NCBI RefSeq assembly: GCF_008728515.1
Contig: NC_044995.1
Coordinates: 16,270,127-16,334,126 of the forward strand
Length of the DNA: 64,000 bases
Origin: Papio anubis
Lineage: Eukaryota > Chordata > Mammalia > Primates > Cercopithecidae
Direction: 5' to 3'
Shown: in pieces, positions 10,325 to 18,743 of the stretch
Layout of the letters: each line of letters opens with the position of its first letter
How positions within the stretch are numbered: the stretch's first letter is position 1
Made by a program: the position numbers and the translations under genes
The notes under the pieces: generated by a model
What the model saw: the letters and a program-made list of their open reading frames with translations, nothing else
What the model was told of the DNA's origin: nothing
Databases searched by the model: none

Positions 10325-10829
10325 TTACATACATACACGTGAGAGTCCCACAAAATATGAGATTCAAAGAAGGGTCAGAGGATTGAAGCTTATTATATAG
10401 CATCCTGACCTGCAGAAAAGAAGAGGGGCTTGGGGCTTCTGGGAGGTGGTGGTGACATAAGTTGTGGGAGGGTGCAGGGATGAAGTGTATGGCGAATAAA
10501 AGTTGTTACGCAGATCGTCTCTTAGTTAAGAAAAGTTTTCCCAGAAGAACAGGTGACAGCCTGGGCATCATGTCAACCTCCAGTCTCCTCTCCTGTGATC
10601 TGAGCTCATCTTCCCTGATTGAGAAGATTCCTGGGGAGGGGATTCATGACAATGGAGTTCCTTTTGGAGGATCCAAGTACGGGTAGATAAGGGAAGGTCA
10701 GAGAAAGTCTCTGCATTTACTGTTTCCCGGAGTTACCTCCGTTTGAAGTAATCAGCATATCAAATGGGCATATATTGGGGTGGTGTGTCCTGAACTTTTT
10801 CACAGGCATTCTATAGAATACATTGGTAT

Positions 10830-11640
10830 CCAAGAGTCCTTGTCCTCATGAGCAAATGTATATTCTGGCTTGGAGGAGGACACAAAATAAACAACAAAAG
10901 TATCTTTTAGTGTTAAGTCCTAGGTAGAGGATTCAAATATGCTTACAAAGATAGTGACAGCATGGCCCTTTTAGACTCGGAGTGGCCAAGGAGAGAACTT
11001 AGGAGGTGAGATTTGGGTGTTTTGTTTGTTTCTTTTTTGAGACAGAGTCTTGCTCTGTCGCTCAGGCTGGAATGCAGTGGCGCCATTTCAGCTCAGTGCA
11101 ACCTTTGCCTCCTGGATTGAAGTGATTCTCCCACCTCAGCCTCCAAGTAGCTGGGATTACAGGCACCCACCATCATGCCTAGCTAATTTTTGTATTTTTT
11201 TGTAGAGACAGGGTTTCACCATGTTGGCCGGGCTGGTCTGGAACTCCTGACCTCAGGTGACCCGCCCGCCTTGGCCTCCCAAAGTGCTGGGATTATGGGC
11301 ATGAGCCACTGCGCCCAAAGGTGAGATTTGAACAGCGTTGTGAAAGAGAAGAAAGAAGGAACCAGGCATGCCAAGATCAGGATCAGGGACATGAAGAGTC
11401 CAGCCAGAGGAGACAGCAAGTTCCCAAATGCCCCGAGGCTTGTCTTTTTGGAGGGGCAGAGAGGAGGTATGTGTGTCTGGAACATGGGCCAGGGACAAGA
11501 GTAGTTTGTGATGAAGTTAGAGAAACAGGCAGGGACAGATCATATACAGCCATGAAGACCACAGTGAGGCCTTTGGCTTTTCCACGTGGGATTGGAAGCC
11601 ATCTATGTGTTGGAAGCAGATTGATAAAGGTGTTCGATCT
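10830..11640 (+). repeat. Ancient interspersed repeat copy A, split by an Alu
   Basis: Segments 10830-11025 and 11320-11640 contain cttgtcctcatgagc...acaaaataaacaac and gaggcctttggctttt...attggaagcc. These align with the unnamed family seen at 22890-23410, 29560-30060 and elsewhere. The Alu at 11031-11318 (-) interrupts it, with ggtgagattt on both sides. Confidence 0.6.
11031..11318 (-). mobile_element. Alu (-)
   Basis: Minus-strand Alu flanked by ggtgagattt (about 11005-11014 and 11319-11328). Confidence 0.9.
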
Positions 11641-11653
11641 TATTGATCGAACA
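11631..11653. repeat. Perfect 9-bp hairpin with 5-base loop
   Basis: tgttcgatc (11631-11639), loop ttatt, gatcgaaca (11645-11653). It abuts the truncated start of the next Alu. Confidence 0.85.
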
Positions 11654-12275
11654 GGTGGCTCATGCCTGTAATCCCAGCACTTTGGGAGGCTGAGGCAGGA
11701 GGACTGCTTGAGGCCAGGAGTTCGAGACCAGCCTGGGCAAGATGGTGAGACACCCCCCCCATCTCTAAAAAATTTAAAATTTAGCTGGGCAGGCCGGGTG
11801 CAGTGGCTCACGCCTGTAATCTCAGGACTTTGGGAGGCCGAGGAGGGTGGATCACTTGAGTTCGGGAGTTCGAGACCAGCCTGACCAACATGGAGAAACC
11901 CCATCTCTACTAAAAATATAAAATTAGCCGGGCATGGTGGCCCATGCCTGTAATCCCAGCTACTCAGGAGACTGAGGCAAGAGAACAGCTTGAGTCCAGG
12001 AGGTGGAGGTGGAGGATGCAATGAGCTGAGATCACGTCATTGCACTCCAGCCTGGGCAACAAGAGCAAAACTTCATCTCAAAAACAAAAACAAACAAACA
12101 AAAATTAGCTGGGTGTAGTGGTGTGCGCTTGTGGTCCCAACTACTCTGGAGTCTGTGGTGGGAGGATTGCTTGAGCCCAGGAGGTCAAGGCTGCAGTGAG
12201 GTGTTTTCACACCACTGCATTCCAGCCTGGGAGACAGAGTGAGACTCTGTCTCAAAATAATAATAAAATAATAAA
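11653..12275 (+). mobile_element. Nested Alus (+): outer 11653-11791 and 12101-12275, inner 11792-12100
   Basis: The outer Alu is broken in the linker at aatttagctgggc, and the sequence resumes as aaaattagctgggtg after the inner Alu tail. The outer copy lacks its first bases. Confidence 0.88.
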
Positions 12276-12284
12276 GAAAAAAGA

Positions 12285-12598
12285 GGCTGGGCTTGGTGAC
12301 TCATGCCTGTAATCCTAGCACTTTGGGAGGCCGAAGCAGGTGGATCACCTGAGATCAGGAGTTCAAAACTAGCCTGGCCAACGTGGTGAAACTCCATCTC
12401 TACTAAAAATACAAAAGTTAGCCGGGGATGGTGGCGGGTGCCTGTAATCCCAGCCACTTGGGAGGCTGAGGAAGGAGAATCACTTGAACACTGGAGGTGG
12501 CGGTTGCAGTGAGCCGAGATCGCGCCACTGCACTCCAGCCTGCGTGACGGAAGCGAGACTCCATCTCAAAAAAAAAAAAAAAGAAAGAAAGAAAAAAG
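12285..12598 (+). mobile_element. Alu (+)
   Basis: From ggctgggcttggtgactca to an A/GAAA tail. Confidence 0.9.
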
Positions 12599-12691
12599 AG
12601 CAGAGAAAGCGTCATCCCAAAGTCTACACAAAGTGTACTAGCCTAGCATGACCACTTAAATATTTGTTGTTTTTGTTTGAGTAGTTGGGAC

Positions 12692-12845
12692 CATTTTTTT
12701 TTTTTTTTTTTTTTTTGTATTTTTTGGTAGATAAGGGGTTTTGCCATGTTATCCAGGCTGGTCTTGAAGTTTTAAGTTCGAGCAATCCTCCTGTCTCGGC
12801 CTTCCAAAGTGCTGGGATTACAGGCTTGAGATGCCGCACCTGGCC
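12692..12845 (-). mobile_element. Alu left monomer (-)
   Basis: Poly-T then gtattttttggtagataagg...gcacctggcc; the right arm is absent. Confidence 0.85.
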
Positions 12846-13149
12846 TTAAACGTTTCGAGAATCTCTGATATATTAGAAAATTGAATGTGCACTGTGTCTT
12901 CCAATTTTTGAAAAAGAAACAAATTTTAAAAAAGGAAATTGGAACCAACATGTGCGGAATCCCTGATGCTTATACGTACTTCTGCCAAATATATTAATAA
13001 CATTACTCTGAAAGGATCTTCCCAACACAGTAGTATCTGGGGGAGGCAGCAGGGAGTGGACTTTGTAGATTCTGGCTCGAGAATCAAATATATGATTTTG
13101 ACATTTCTTTATAATGTGGGAAACTTTTAAATATTTTACTTATTTATTT
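12846..13149. other. Unique stretch, nothing recognised
   Basis: AT-rich sequence without recognisable gene, RNA or repeat. Confidence 0.5.
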
Positions 13150-13444
13150 GTTTGTTTATTTTTTGAGCTAGAGTCTTGCTCTGTCACCCAGGCTGGAGTG
13201 CAGTGGCACAGTCTTGGCTCACTGCAACCTCTGCCTCCTGGGTTCAAGTGATTCTCATGCCTCAGCCTCCCAGTAGCTGGGATTACAGGTGCCCACCACC
13301 TCCCGGGCTAATTGTTGTATTTTTAGTAGAGATAGGGTTTCGCCATGTTGGCCAGGCTGGTCTCTAACTCCTGGCCTCAAGTGATACTCCTGCCTCGGCC
13401 TCCCAAAGTGCTGGGATTACAGGTATGAGCCACTGTGTCCAGCC
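13150..13444 (-). mobile_element. Alu (-)
   Basis: Minus-strand Alu with taaatatttta on both sides. Confidence 0.9.
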
Positions 13445-13472
13445 TAAATATTTTAAATAAAAAATAAAAATG

Positions 13473-13752
13473 GGGCTGGGTGTGGTGGCTCACGCCTGTA
13501 ATCCCAGCACTTTGGGAGGCTGAGGCAGGTGGATCACGATGTCACGAGATCGAGACCATCCTGGCTAACACGGTGAAACCCCGTTCTACTAAAAATACAA
13601 AAATCAGCCGGGCGTGGTGGTGGGTGCCTGTAATCCCAGCTACTCGGGAGGCTGAGGCATGAGAATTGCTTGAACCCGGGAGGTGGAGGTTGCAGTGAGC
13701 CAAGATTGCACCACTGCACTCCAGCCTGGTGACAGAGTGAGACTCCATCTAA

Positions 13753-13790
<38 letters not shown>
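13473..13790 (+). mobile_element. Alu (+) ending in a (TA)n microsatellite
   Basis: Alu body 13473-13756. Its tail has become a TA repeat of about 16 units (13757-13789). Confidence 0.9.
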
Positions 13791-13793
<3 letters not shown>

Positions 13794-14132
13794 TGACTAG
13801 TTCCCACAGCTTGTCCAGTTGCCATCGATAAGGAGATTCCTCTGTGAGAAGCCTTGGAGTGGACTCCTGGGCCTGATTTCTGCTCTCTGGGCACAGAAGG
13901 GGGCTTTAAGGAGATGTCCTCTCCAGCCCTTGGGGCAAGATCCCTCATCATTTTCTTTTTTCTGAATCAAGAGACCTTTGAACAGCTTTTAATAAGTTAC
14001 CGGCCCCCTCTACCCAGCAAAGTGCATGTCCAGTCCAGTCCATATTTATAGTTATGGGGAGAGAGTTTATAGACTAGATTAGGATGGAAGAGAATGGGGT
14101 GAGGTTGTAGGGAATTTTCTCCTGGTTCACAC
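13791..14132. other. Unique stretch, nothing recognised
   Basis: No gene, Alu or motif seen between the TA repeat and the next Alu. Confidence 0.5.
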
Positions 14133-14596
14133 TTTTTTTCTTTCTTTCTTTCTTTTTTTTTTTTTGAGACGAAGTTTTGCTCTTGTTGCCCTGCAACCTC
14201 CGCTTCCCAGGTTCAAGCAATTTTCCTGCCTCAGTCTCCCAAGTGGCTGGGATTACAGGCACCTGCCACCATGCCTGGCTAAAATTTTTTTTTAATTTAT
14301 TTTTTATTTTTTTTTGAGATGGAGTCTCACTGCGCCACCCAGGCTGGAGTGCAATGGCGCAATCTCGGCTTACTGCAACCTCTGCCTCCCAGATTCAAGT
14401 GATTCTCCTGCCTCAGCCTCCTAAGTAACAGGCGCCCATCACCACACCCGGCTAAATTTTGTAGATTTTTGTATTTTTAGTAGAGATGGGTTTTCACCAT
14501 GCTGGCCAGGATGGTCTTGAACTCATGACCTCAGGTGATCCACCTGCCTCTGCCTCCCAAAGTGCTGGGATTACAGGTGTGAGCCACTGTGCCCAG
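14133..14596 (-). mobile_element. Internally deleted Alu (14133-14284) and second Alu (14286-14596), both (-)
   Basis: The first lacks the caggctggagtgc segment (ttgccctgcaacctcc). The second is nearly complete but has lost the agctgggattac box (ctaagtaacaggc). Confidence 0.85.
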
Positions 14597-14614
14597 TCGC
14601 CTGGATCGATCACT

Positions 14615-14728
14615 CTTGATGCTGAAATGGAAAGGGTCTCGCTGTGTTGCCCTGCCACAAGATTCAAGGTGGCCCTCAAGTTTCACCCTTGATGCTGAAA
14701 ATAGAGAAAGGGTCTCGCTATGTTGCCC
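14615..14728. repeat. Imperfect 38-41-bp direct repeat
   Basis: cttgatgctgaaatgg...gttgccc (14615-14652) recurs as cttgatgctgaaaatag...gttgccc (14688-14728), separated by 35 bases. Confidence 0.8.
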
Positions 14729-14831
14729 AGGATGGCCTTTGAGGCCCCCCAAAGATAAGTAAGCCATTTGCAGAAGTAACATAGGGCACAGAAGTAGGGC
14801 CAATACTTTTCCATTTTCCAGCATGAGATGA

Positions 14832-15160
14832 GTTAAGAGCACAGGCTCTGATATCAAACCGTCTGGGTTCAATACTGTCTTTGTCTTTAACATGTCCTGG
14901 GAACTCAAGCAAGGCCCTTAATATACTGTTACATTTAACCTCCAGAGTTACTGTGTAGATAGATAGCAACAGGATAGCATTGGTGGGAGTGTGTGAACAC
15001 ACAACTCAGCCTGTAACAATTGCTAAATAAATTATATTATTACTGTTTTAATAGAATAAAGAAAGGCAAGCTCAGAGAAGTGAAGTGACTTTGACAAGGA
15101 CACAGAAAAGTTATGATTAGAACCTGGGCCTACTCATCTTCTACTCATCAAACAACGCTA
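14832..15160 (+). mobile_element. Two MIR SINE remnants (+)
   Basis: agagcacaggctctgatatc...gggttcaatac matches the MIR 5' part. At 15055-15160, aggcaagctcagagaagtgaagtgac...agaacctgggc matches the MIR core. Confidence 0.65.
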
Positions 15161-15262
15161 GGGGGTTGTTTACCCCCCTAGACTAATGTTTTACAAACTA
15201 CAAGGCACAACCAGAAAATCAGTTCAGCGGGTTGCAGACTTGAAATAAATAGAATATTAAGG

Positions 15263-15740
15263 GCCAGGCGCGCTGACTCACGCCTGTAATCCCAGCACTT
15301 TGAGAGGCTGAGGTGGGCAGATCATTTCAGGTCAGGAGTTCGAGACCAGCCTGACCAACATGGTGAAACCGTGTCTCTACTAAAAATTTAAAAATTGCCA
15401 GGCGCGGTGGCTCAAGAATGAAACTCAGTCTCAAAAATAAATAAATAAAAAATAAAAATACAAAAATCAGCCAGGTGTGGCTTTGGGAGGCTGAGGCAGG
15501 TGGATCACGAGGTCAAGAGATGGAGACCATCCTGGCCAACATGGTGAAACCCCGTCTCTACTAAAAATACAGAAAAATTAGCTCGGCGTGGTGGCGCATT
15601 CCTGTAATCCCTCTACTGAGGAGGCTGAGGCAGGAGAATTGCTTGAACCTGGGAGGCGGAGGTTGCAGTGAGCCGAGATGGCGGATGGCACCACTGCACT
15701 CCAGCTTGGGCAACAGAGTGAGACTGTGTCAAAAAAAAAA
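15263..15740 (+). mobile_element. Scrambled Alu fragments (+): 15263-15397, 15398-15475, 15481-15740
   Basis: A left-monomer fragment ends in aaaaatt and is joined to a second Alu start (gccaggcgcggtggctca). That start jumps directly to the Alu 3' end (gaatgaaactcagtctc). A third copy lacking its first bases follows. At least two internal deletions or rearrangements are needed to explain it. Confidence 0.8.
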
Positions 15741-15747
15741 AGAAAGG

Positions 15748-16039
15748 ACCGGGCGCGGTGGCTCAAGCCTGTAATCCCAGCACTTTGGGAGGCCGAGACG
15801 GGCGGATCACGAGGTCAGGAGTTCGAGACCATCCTGGTTAACACGGTGAAACCCCGTCTCTACTAAAAAATACAAAAAAAAAACTAGCCGGGCGAGGTGG
15901 CGGGCGCCTGTGGTCCCAGCTACTCGGGAGGCTGAGGCAGGAGAATGGCGGCGTGAGCCCGGGAGGCGGAGCTTGCAGTGAGCTGAGATCCGGCCACTGT
16001 ACTCCAGCCTGGGCGACAGAGCGAGACTCTGTCTCAAAA

Positions 16040-16072
<33 letters not shown>

Positions 16073-16076
16073 AAAG
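15748..16076 (+). mobile_element. AluYR-like (+), young Old World monkey type
   Basis: It carries cgagacgggcggatcacg, the actagccgggcgaggtgg linker and gagatccggccactg, which I associate with Old World monkey AluYR. Long A tail with GAAA interruptions. Confidence 0.85.
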
Positions 16077-16083
16077 AATATTA

Positions 16084-16714
16084 GGCCAAGTGTGGTGGCT
16101 CACATGTCTAATCCCATCTCTTTGGGAGGCTGAGGTGGGTGGATTGCCTCAGTTTAGGAGTTTGAGACCAGTCTGGGCAACATGGTGAAACCCCGTCTCA
16201 ACCAAAAATACAAAACAATTAGCTGGGCATAGTGGCGCACATCTGTGGTCCCAGTACTTGGGAGGCTGAAGTGGGAGATGGCTTGAGCATGGGAGGTGTC
16301 AGTTGCAGTGAGCTGAGATCATGCCACTGCATTTCAAGCTCGGTGACAGAGGGAGTGAAACCCTGTCTCAAAAAACCAACAAAAAACCAAAACCAAAAGC
16401 AGAAAGAGCCGGGCACAGTGGCTCATGTCTGTAATCCCAGCACTTTGGGAGGCTGAGGCAGGTGGATCACGAGGTCAAGAGATGGAGACCATCCTGGCCA
16501 ATATGGTGAAACCCCGTCTCTACTAAAAATACAAAAAAATTAGCTCGGCGTGGTGGCGCATTTCTGTAATCCCAGGTACTCAGGAGGCTGAGGCAGGAGA
16601 ATTGCTTGAACCTGGGAGGTGGAGGTTGCAGTGAGCTGAGATCCTGCCACTGCACTCCAGCCTGGAGACAGAGCGAGACTCCATCTCAAAAAAAAAAAAA
16701 AAAAAAAAAAAAAA
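16084..16714 (+). mobile_element. Two Alus (+): 16084-16404 and 16408-16714
   Basis: The first is old and diverged, with an A-rich CCAA tail. The second shares private variants with the fragment at 15481-15740 (caagagatggagacc; ttagctcggcgtggtggcgc). Confidence 0.88.
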
Positions 16715-17267
16715 AGCCATTGCCCTTGACTACCAGTGCTGCAAGGAGTTTATACACAAGCACATGGGTGGTTTCAGTGAGATCTCAGTGTGTCATAATT
16801 AAGTGCCCTAGGAGGGGCTAGGATTCAAGTTGGCCCAGGGGAGACTTTAGACGTAGGGGAATGGCCTGTTCAGCTGTTCAGCTGACAGGAGAGAAAGGAG
16901 AGAAGAGGGTTGGTCACAGTAACCTTGAGTCTAGATTAGGGCAGAAGGGCTAATTCTTGAAACAAACATTCTGCAAGAGCCCATTCTGGGCAATGTTGGA
17001 TACACACTGATGTCTGAGACAGTCTTGGTCTCTTCCTTTACTGGGTTTCCTATGCAGTCCTCACTAAACAGACCTGTCAGCAGACAGTAATAGATGAAAA
17101 TGGTTAGGGCTGTGAAGGGGGGCGGGGGGCATTGGTCAGAGTTATTAACACCGACTGATGGGGAAGACCGTGAATTAGGAATACTGAGCAGCAAGTTCCA
17201 AGCTAGAAACCAATTAAGATAGGGCTAGTTCCAGCAGTAGGTTTACCTCTCGGAAAACGAAAGCCCA
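16715..17267. other. Unique upstream stretch, nothing recognised
   Basis: Non-repetitive sequence with a G-rich run near 17117-17129. The minus-strand open frame at 16931-17194 has no recognisable similarity. Confidence 0.5.
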
Positions 17268-17316
17268 CTCCAGCCTGGAGACAGAGCGAGACTCCATCTC
17301 AAAAAAAAAAAAAAAA
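17268..17316 (+). mobile_element. Orphan Alu 3' end with A tail
   Basis: Only cccactccagcctggagacagagcgagac...ctc plus A16 is present. It matches the 3' end of the Alu at 16408-16714, including the shortened cctggagacagag. Confidence 0.85.
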
Positions 17317-17562
17317 GCAGCATTTGCCCAAAACACACAGACTGAGGTGGACCCAGGATTCAACTCTCAGCCAGGCATTTTTCTCACTTACTAATGCATA
17401 CAATTAGCCAAGCTATATGGCATACTGGAACCCAAATTCAGGAGGCAGCACAATCCCCTACGAGACAGGAGGGGCAGGGAGCCAGATGCCTCACAGCTGT
17501 CCAGTACAACTAGCTAATATACGGATCAGGATCTGTGCAAAGCTCTTTTCTTGCAGGGTGAT

Positions 17563-17852
17563 TTTTTTTTTTTTTTTCTTTTTTTGAGACGGAATCTTGC
17601 ACTGTTGCCTGGGCTGGAGTGCAATGGCACGATCTCGGCTCACTGAAACCTCCGCCTCCCGGGTTCACGCGATTCTCCCGCCTCAGCCTCTCAATAGCCC
17701 GCCACGCCGGGCTATTTTTTTTTTTTTTTGTATTTTGAGTAGAGACGGGGTTTCATTATGTTGGCCAAGCTGGTCTCGAACTCCTGACCTCGTGCGCCCG
17801 CCTTGGCCTCCCCCAGTGCCACGATTACAGGGGTGAGCCACCGCGCCCGGCC
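17563..17852 (-). mobile_element. Alu (-), internally shortened
   Basis: Flanked by gcagggtgatttt on both sides (about 17553-17565 and 17853-17865). The middle is shortened at tcaatagcccgccacgcc. Confidence 0.9.
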
Positions 17853-18014
17853 GCAGGGTGATTTTAAGGCCTTTATGGGCCTTATAAAATGTTATATCCC
17901 AGATTCACTGGAATATGTACGATGAGAGCAGGTGGCATTAATATTTTGCAGTCATGAACTAATTTGTAAAAACCGTTTTGTTTACATTAAAATAGTTCAA
18001 AAGCCAGCGACACA

Positions 18015-18140
18015 GGGATGATTTTCCATTTAGCAGATGTGGATACTGAGGCACAGAAAACGGTCAAGCCTTCTGCCCACAGTCACCAGAAAGGAGGAAA
18101 TTCAAATCTCGGGTTGTGTGGCTTCAGAGCCTGAGCTCAA
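18015..18140 (+). mobile_element. MIR SINE remnant (+) just upstream of the CpG island
   Basis: agatgtggatactgaggcac...aggaggaaattcaaatctcgg follows the MIR core consensus. Confidence 0.6.
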
Positions 18141-18538
18141 CCATGACGAGTTCACTGAAAAGGAAACCCCTCCTAACTCACTCCTGCTCCGGATTCCTTT
18201 AAGAACACAGAACGAAGTAAAACAAGATCAAAGCGTATGTAAATACGGACTAGAGGCTGCCGGGAAATAATCGCTGCGGTGAGTCCCTAGGGAAAGCAGA
18301 TGTCGGAGTCCTACTGCGCCTGCGTAACCCCATCTCGGCTTTCCGCCCCACGCCTTAGCGAGGCCAATCTCTAACCCACACAGGCCCAAAGTTGTCTAAT
18401 GTGCGCAGGCGCCCTGCTGTGAGCCTGCCTTCTTCTCTGCCCTGCGCTTGCGCTCTTGCTCTCTGAGCGTTCGTCTCCGGCTCTTTGTACGTCACTTCCT
18501 GTTTGTGGCGCGAGAGGGCGGTATTTCCGTCCAGAGGG

Positions 18539-18583
18539 TGGGAGGGGGCGGTAAGCGGGGGCTGGGGGGAGGGGGCGGGGGGG
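18539..18583 (+). promoter_or_regulatory. G-rich tract, possible G-quadruplex and GC boxes
   Basis: The tract contains at least five runs of three or more G separated by one to seven bases on the + strand, including GGGGGCGG elements that also match Sp1/KLF sites. It lies in the promoter or the very start of exon 1. If transcribed, it could fold as an RNA quadruplex in the leader. Confidence 0.5.
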
Positions 18584-18695
18584 CCGCGCTGCGCGAGCCG
18601 TTGGGCCTGGCTCGGAGAAGGCGTCGCCGCCGCCGCTGCGGGCGCCGTAGCCACTGCCGGGAAACACAAGGAACGGGAACCAGCGCAGCGTGGCG

Positions 18696-18743
18696 ATGGG
18701 CGGGGGTAGAGCCCCGCCGGAGAGGCTGGGCGGCTGCCGGTGA
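18696..18743 (+). other. Upstream ORF 1 in AKT2 exon 1 (15 codons plus stop)
   Basis: The ATG at 18696 has G at -3 and G at +4, a good initiation context. The frame MGGGRAPPERLGGCR ends at TGA 18741-18743, three bases before the exon 1 donor, so the whole uORF lies in exon 1 and does not depend on splicing. It would be met by scanning ribosomes before the AKT2 start, provided transcription starts upstream of it. Any effect on translation is inference. Confidence 0.55.

Larger units (their letters stand above)
8821..10804 (-). mobile_element. ERV LTR (-), interrupted by five Alus
   Basis: On the minus strand the LTR starts tgtgaaaaagttcagg (10804 downward) and ends ...accctcca (8821), giving TG...CA ends, then the primer-binding site. 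LTR sequence occupies about 8821-8859, 9324-9398, 9998-10015 and 10325-10804. A TATATAA box lies on the minus strand at 10399-10393. Alus fill the gaps. Only one LTR was found, so this is a 5' LTR with truncated interior. Confidence 0.6.

Noticed and set aside
11383..12021. 212-codon minus-strand frame
   Set aside because: Composed of reverse-read Alu sequence (LSLLSSWDYRH-type translation), a typical Alu artefact.
13757..13789. Possible origin or regulatory AT tract
   Set aside because: It is a (TA)n microsatellite grown from an Alu tail.
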